Origin: Devosia faecipullorum
Lineage (GTDB): Bacteria > Pseudomonadota > Alphaproteobacteria > Rhizobiales > Devosiaceae
Direction: 5' to 3'
DNA length: 64,000 nt
Assembly (NCBI RefSeq): GCF_015158295.1
Contig: NZ_JACDXV010000008.1
Coordinates: forward strand, 47,687-111,686
Shown here piece after piece: positions 59,831 to 64,000 of the stretch. The first letter of the stretch is position 1, and each line of letters starts with the position of its first letter. A program made the position numbers and the translations under genes. The notes below the pieces were generated by a model. That model had not been told where the DNA came from. It worked only from the letters and a program-made list of their open reading frames with translations, and did no database searches.

Positions 59831-61924
59831 ATGAACGCACCGGTTTCCAAGCATACGATCCGCTCCGTCTGTCCGCATGACTGCCCGTCCGTCTGCGCGC
59901 TGGATGTCGATATTTTGGCCGATGGTTCGGTCGGCCGTGTCCGCGGGGCCAAGGACGATCCCTACACGGCGGGCGTGATCTGCGAGAAGGTCGCGCGCTA
60001 TGCCGAGCGCATCCAACATCCCGAGCGACTGCTGCACCCGATGCGCCGCGCCGGCCCCAAAGGTTCGGGTCAATGGCAGGCCATTTCCTGGGACGAGGCG
60101 CTGAACGAGATTGCGACCCGCTTTCTCGAGGTCGAAACCAGATCCGGTCCTGAATCGGTCTGGCCCTATTTTTACGCCGGCACTATGGGCCATGTGCATC
60201 GCGACGGTATCGAACGCCTGCGCGCCGTGCGCGGCTATTCCCACCAATATGACACCATTTGCGTGGGGCTCTCCTGGCCCGGCTACATCGCCGGCACCGG
60301 CCTTCTTGGTGGCGTCAACCCCGAGCAGATGGCGGAAGCCGATTGCGTCGTCATCTGGGGCACCAATGCGGTGCATACCCAGGTCAATGTCATGACCCAC
60401 GCCATGCGCGCCCGCAAAATCCGCGGCGCGAAAATCGTGGTCATCGACATCTACCGCAATGCGACTATGGAACAGGCAGATATGGGCCTGGTCCTGCGTC
60501 CTGGCACCGATGGCGCGCTGGCCGTTGCGGTCATGCATGTACTGTTGCGCGACAATCTCGCCGACCGCCGCTACATGGCGAAATACACCGATTTCTCTCC
60601 CGAATTTGAATCTCACCTTCAAACCCGGACACCGGAATGGGCTTCGGCGATCACCGGCCTGTCCGTGGCGGAGATCGAAGCCTTCGCCCATTTGGTCGGC
60701 AAGACGCCGCGCAGCTTCTTCCGCCTCGGCTACGGCTTTTCCCGCCAGCGCAACGGCTCCACCGCTGTTCATGCTGTGCTCTGCATTCCCGCCATGACCG
60801 GAGCCTGGCAGCATCGGGGCGGCGGGGCCTTCCACTCCAATTCCGGCACCTGGGCCCTCGACAAATCCCGTCTCGAGGGCGTCCATCTGCAAAAGGGCAA
60901 TCCCCGCCTGCTCGACATGTCCGAGATCGGCCCGATCCTCACCGGCGATGCCGGGGCGCTCCAGGGCGGCAAGCCGGTTCACGCCATGATCGTGCAGAAC
61001 ACCAATCCGGCGGCGGTCGCTCCCGATCAGGCGCTGGTCCGGCAGGGGCTGATGCGAGAGGATCTGTTCCTCGTCGTGCATGAGCAATTCATGACCGAAA
61101 CGGCGGAATTGGCCGACATCGTGCTGCCTGCGACCATGTTCCTCGAACACAATGACTATTACACGCGGGGCGGTCATACCCGTATTCTCTATGGACCGGC
61201 CGTGGTCGAAGCGCCGGGCGAGGCCCGCTCCAACCACGAGGTCATCAACGCCATCGCCCTGCGCCTCGGCAGCGATGATCCGGTGTTCCACGCCAGCGAC
61301 AGAGACGTGGTGGCCGACACCTTCGCCCGTTCCAACTATCCGGCGCTGGACGAGGTGGAAAAGACCGGTTTCATCGATCGCGAGCGTCCTGATGACGTCG
61401 CCCGCTTCGCCAATGGCTTCGGCTGGCCCGATGGTCGCTTCCGCTTCCAGCCCAACTGGCAGGAGGTCGCGGATCGCAAGGGCTATCGCTGGACCTGCGA
61501 CCCCGTCGCAATGCCGCGTTTTGCCGACCATTGGGCCATCAACGAGGCGGCGGATGACGAGCATCCCTTCAAGCTCGCCACCTCGCCAGCACGTGCTTTT
61601 CTCAATTCGAGCTTCAACCAGACGCCGGGCAGCCTCAAGCGCGAGGGCGAGCCATCGGTTTTCATCCATCCGCAAGATGCCGTTCGTATCGGCCTTGCTG
61701 ACGGCGATGCCGTCATCCTTGGCAATCGCCGCGGTCAGGTCGAACTCACCGCCCGACTTTTCGATGGGCTGCGCACCGGCGTTCTCATCGCCGAGGGCCT
61801 ACATCGCAACAAGGCGCATCGCGGGGGAAGGGGCATCAACATGCTCACCAATGCCAGTCCCGCCCCGCCATTTGGCGGCGCGGCCTTCCACGACGCGGCT
61901 GTCTGGATCAGGAAGGCCGGCTAA
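59831..61924 (+). CDS. Molybdopterin oxidoreductase, DMSO reductase/FdhF family
   Basis: A 697-residue cytoplasmic-type enzyme with no signal peptide. The N-terminal [4Fe-4S] site has cysteines 14, 18, 22 and 51 ('CPHDCPSVC...VICEKV'). The molybdopterin domains follow ('RLRAVRGYSHQYDTICVGLS', 'VVIWGTNAVHTQVNVMTHAM'), as does the C-terminal molydop_binding domain ('DGDAVILGNRRGQVELTA'). It resembles soluble oxidoreductases close to formate dehydrogenase and anaerobic dehydrogenases. No electron-transfer subunit or chaperone is adjacent, so the partner is elsewhere and the substrate is unknown. Confidence 0.88.
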   Translation: MNAPVSKHTIRSVCPHDCPSVCALDVDILADGSVGRVRGAKDDPYTAGVICEKVARYAERIQHPERLLHPMRRAGPKGSGQWQAISWDEALNEIATRFLEVETRSGPESVWPYFYAGTMGHVHRDGIERLRAVRGYSHQYDTICVGLSWPGYIAGTGLLGGVNPEQMAEADCVVIWGTNAVHTQVNVMTHAMRARKIRGAKIVVIDIYRNATMEQADMGLVLRPGTDGALAVAVMHVLLRDNLADRRYMAKYTDFSPEFESHLQTRTPEWASAITGLSVAEIEAFAHLVGKTPRSFFRLGYGFSRQRNGSTAVHAVLCIPAMTGAWQHRGGGAFHSNSGTWALDKSRLEGVHLQKGNPRLLDMSEIGPILTGDAGALQGGKPVHAMIVQNTNPAAVAPDQALVRQGLMREDLFLVVHEQFMTETAELADIVLPATMFLEHNDYYTRGGHTRILYGPAVVEAPGEARSNHEVINAIALRLGSDDPVFHASDRDVVADTFARSNYPALDEVEKTGFIDRERPDDVARFANGFGWPDGRFRFQPNWQEVADRKGYRWTCDPVAMPRFADHWAINEAADDEHPFKLATSPARAFLNSSFNQTPGSLKREGEPSVFIHPQDAVRIGLADGDAVILGNRRGQVELTARLFDGLRTGVLIAEGLHRNKAHRGGRGINMLTNASPAPPFGGAAFHDAAVWIRKAG

Positions 61925-61944
61925 GGCCCCGATCTGGGCCCGGC

Positions 61945-62712
61945 TCAGGCGAAATAGGCCACCCAGAAGAAATAGCCGGTCATGCCGATGCCATAGACGA
62001 TGACCCCGATTCGGATCCACAGCGACGGGATGAAACGGGCCAGCCGCGCCGCCACATAGCCGCCAATGGTCACCCCCACCAGTGCGATGGAGCCGTGATA
62101 CCAGTCGATGCTGCCGTCAAAGGCAAAACGCAGCACTGCGACCAGGGCGACGATCGAAGAGATGTAGAGCTTGAGCCCATTCATCGCATGAATGTCGGTC
62201 ATCCCGGCCATCGCGAGGAAAGCCAGCAGCAGGATTCCCAGCCCGGCATTGAAGAACCCGCCATAGACGCAGACCGCAGCCAGCAGCACCAGCAAGAGTG
62301 CGGCGCCAAGCGTCTTCATGCCGCGCCTTTCGCCGCTCCGCGCCTTGATCGCCGTGTTGATCCTGTTGCCGAAGATGAATAGGGCTACTGCAAAGCCCAT
62401 TAACCAGGGCACGACCATGGAGAAGAGCTCGTCCGACACCACCAGCAGCAATTCGGCGCCAATATAGCCGAACAGCGCCGACACGATCCCGTAAACGATC
62501 AGTCGATCCTTGTAAGGCGCCATGGCTTTCCAATAGCCGGTGGCGCCGCTGACATAGCCGGGCAGGGCGGCATAGGTATTGGAGGCATTGGCCAGGACCG
62601 GGGGAACGCCGGAAAACAGCAGTGCTGGAAAGACGATGAAAGAGCCGCCGCCCGCGAGTGAATTGAGCGCGCCGCCCAATAGGCCCGCGAGGAACAATAA
62701 TAGCTCGGTCAT
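61945..62712 (-). CDS. TauE/SafE family permease
   Basis: A 255-residue membrane protein with about eight spans in two repeats. The opening 'MTELLLFLAGLLGGALNSLA' then 'GGGSFIVFPALLFSGVPPV' is typical of the TSUP family (TauE/SafE/YfcA), which export sulfite, sulfoacetate or other organic anions. A GGAGAAAAACC ribosome site supports ATG 62712 over 62730. It converges with the molybdopterin oxidoreductase, 20 bases apart; a functional tie to sulfur oxidation is only a guess. Confidence 0.88.
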   Translation of the reverse strand: MTELLLFLAGLLGGALNSLAGGGSFIVFPALLFSGVPPVLANASNTYAALPGYVSGATGYWKAMAPYKDRLIVYGIVSALFGYIGAELLLVVSDELFSMVVPWLMGFAVALFIFGNRINTAIKARSGERRGMKTLGAALLLVLLAAVCVYGGFFNAGLGILLLAFLAMAGMTDIHAMNGLKLYISSIVALVAVLRFAFDGSIDWYHGSIALVGVTIGGYVAARLARFIPSLWIRIGVIVYGIGMTGYFFWVAYFA

Positions 62713-62992
62713 GGTTTTTCTCCGTATCAACCCGTTCCTAGCCGCAAGCCGGGCCGATCGCTAACACAATTGTCTGATCACCCCATCACTGCAAGTGATC
62801 GGGTCAGACTTGACTCGCTCTCCAATCGAGCCCATTTCTGCCACTGGTTGCTGGCGCCTGCCGCCCGCGGATCGCAAGATCCATGGTGAAGTCCAGCCTT
62901 TTTATGGTCCCTTCGGTTGTTTTCTCCCAAGGCGCATCATGGCAATGCGGGCACCCATGCAAGACGTCGCCTCCTTTCTGGAGAGACCCGAT

Positions 62993-63433
62993 ATGTCTTT
63001 TTCGCTCGATACCCCTTCCGTCACCAGTCTGAAATCCGAGGCGAAACAATTGCGCGAAGATCGCGTACGCCTGGGCCAGCCAATCACCCATGGCGCTGCA
63101 CTCGAGGAAATTGCCCGCGCCCACGGCTATCGCGATTGGAACACTGCCCGCGCAGCGCTGCCGGAGCGTGTCGCCGTCCCCTTTCAAGTCGGCATGCGGG
63201 TCAAAGGCTTCTACCTCGAGCAGAGCTTCACTGGCCTGCTGATCGGCGTCCAAATGTCGGGCAATCGTGAGTACTTCACCGTCACCGTGCAGTTCGACGG
63301 GCCCGTCAATGTCACCCCGACCTTCATGTTCGCGGCACTGCGCCACCGCGTCACCGCCACGATCGACAGTCGCGGCATATCTCCCGCCCTGCGCGGCAAC
63401 GGCCAGCCCCAGATGCGGCTGACGCCCGCCTGA
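62993..63433 (+). CDS. Glyoxalase-superfamily protein
   Basis: A 146-residue protein. The ATG at 62993, with GGAGAG eight bases upstream, gives 'MSFSLDTPSVTSLKSEAKQL' and then 'HGAALEEIARAHGYRDWNTA', a conserved helical N-terminal pattern of proteins labelled glyoxalase superfamily (Glyoxalase_8). The second half is mostly beta strands. The enzymatic role is not known. The longer frame from 62795 adds residues with no such character. Confidence 0.72.
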   Translation: MSFSLDTPSVTSLKSEAKQLREDRVRLGQPITHGAALEEIARAHGYRDWNTARAALPERVAVPFQVGMRVKGFYLEQSFTGLLIGVQMSGNREYFTVTVQFDGPVNVTPTFMFAALRHRVTATIDSRGISPALRGNGQPQMRLTPA

Positions 63434-63948
63434 CGACATTACACCAACAGCGCCGCTCACCACCGCATGTGCGGCACTGCTCATTTTAGAACATTTTGAT
63501 GAAAATGGCGGAGAGGAAGGGAATTTCCTCATCCATCCCGAAAGTCCAGCAATTCTGGGCCACTCGGCTCATCGCTGCGGCACGTTTTGTAGCACGATAC
63601 TGTAACACTGCAAAGGTCGCTGTGAAGGGCGGCGTGGGTTTCGGTTGCCATATAAGAGACATGGAAGCACTCAGGTACGACTAGGTTCGAACCTATTGGT
63701 CGAAACGATCCCGACCATTTCTGGACCATATAAGACGCAACCGACTGTCCGCCCAGGGACGCCGTCTCTCTCGCCAGTGCCGCCCGATCCGTTTGGCCGG
63801 TACCTACACTAAAGCACATCACCACATTCGTAACACTAGGGCTACCCGGAGCGGAGCCCGAGAGAAAACCCATGTGTCCGTCGTCAGATCATTTGGCGCA
63901 GTTTGGGTCTTGGATTAGCGGAGTATCGGCCTCGTCTTTGGGTTGATG
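63434..63948. other. Gene-poor stretch before an insertion sequence
   Basis: 515 bases with no convincing gene. Short frames (63496-63684 plus, 63529-63873 minus) lack ribosome sites and family features. It contains a perfect 14-bp palindrome, TAGGTTCGAACCTA (63682-63695). The end probably includes one terminal repeat of the insertion sequence that starts beyond 63949, but I could not define it. Confidence 0.45.
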
Positions 63949-64000
63949 TTATGCGGCGAGCTTGCGGTGCTGCAAGCGCCGATGCTGGATGGTTTGTCGT
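63949..64000 (-). CDS. C-terminus of a probable IS transposase (partial)
   Basis: The minus strand reads 'RQTIQHRRLQHRKLAA' and then a TAA stop (63949-63951); the rest lies beyond the window. This basic, Gln/His/Arg-rich ending is familiar from rve-type (IS3/IS481-like) transposases of Hyphomicrobiales. Family assignment from 16 residues is tentative. Confidence 0.45.
   Translation of the reverse strand, partial: RQTIQHRRLQHRKLAA

Noticed and set aside
63682..63695. GGTTCGAACC resembling a tRNA T-arm
   Set aside because: It is the centre of a perfect 14-bp palindrome, and no acceptor stem, D-arm or anticodon arm fits around it.
63529..63873. 114-residue minus-strand frame near the right end
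   Set aside because: No ribosome site, Cys/Ser-rich composition without family features, and no conserved neighbours.
1..64000. CRISPR arrays, tRNA and rRNA genes
   Set aside because: No regularly spaced repeats and no cloverleaf or rRNA-like stretches were seen on reading; a tRNAscan or CRISPR search would settle it.

Overview
The window reads as a high-GC chromosome of an alphaproteobacterium of the order Hyphomicrobiales (Rhizobiales), most likely Devosia or a close relative. I infer this from gene order (rpsF-rpsR-rplI beside the fab cluster, radA-cvpA-purF, lptF-lptG-surA-pdxA-rsmA), from the protein sequences, and from a palindromic intergenic repeat of a kind common in that order. The genus is a judgement from memory, not a search result.

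Positions 1 to about 12.6 kb are accessory DNA. They hold an AlpA-like regulator, a Ti-plasmid-type relaxase (TraA), two small transfer proteins (TraC/TraD type), and between the divergent transfer genes an oriT-like site whose core resembles the RSF1010/Ti nic sequence. No TraG coupling protein follows traD. Instead there is a defence block. It starts with an orphan Phd/YefM antitoxin whose end overlaps the TTG start of hsdM. A complete type I restriction-modification system (hsdM-hsdS-hsdR, translationally coupled or abutting) follows. The block ends with a visibly more AT-rich pair: an ABC/AAA-type ATPase and a DUF4276 TOPRIM-like protein. That pair resembles PARIS in architecture and is the best candidate here for a little-described system. 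The right edge of the island should lie in the gene-poor stretch 12549-13029.

From 13.0 to 20.2 kb there is a nucleoside-type uptake operon on the minus strand: BMP-family binding protein, double ATPase, two permeases and an ADP-ribosylglycohydrolase-family enzyme. A divergent LacI-family regulator lies beside it. A near-perfect inverted repeat lies just downstream of a TTGACA promoter in front of the operon.

From 20.3 to 63.4 kb the content is core chromosome. It runs: radA, cvpA, purF, an SDR and a GNAT gene; a CNNM/CBS protein; der and a YfgM-like TPR protein; alr, dnaB, rplI, rpsR and rpsF; a MASE1-GGDEF diguanylate cyclase; fabD, fabG, acpP, fabF, mltG, yicC and gmk; an MFS transporter. 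Next come rsmA, pdxA, a SurA-like chaperone, lptG and lptF on the minus strand (lptD is not in its usual slot), then holC and a YitT protein. Two tandem DUF4344 metallopeptidase paralogues, an ABC-F ATPase, a glycosyltransferase-like protein, ndk, a DEAD-box RNA helicase, a sugar-efflux-type MFS protein, a small membrane protein, a molybdopterin oxidoreductase, a TauE/SafE permease and a glyoxalase-superfamily protein complete the block.

The last half kilobase holds no recognisable gene until the extreme end, where the C-terminus of what looks like an insertion-sequence transposase enters on the minus strand. I saw no tRNA, rRNA or CRISPR array in the window.
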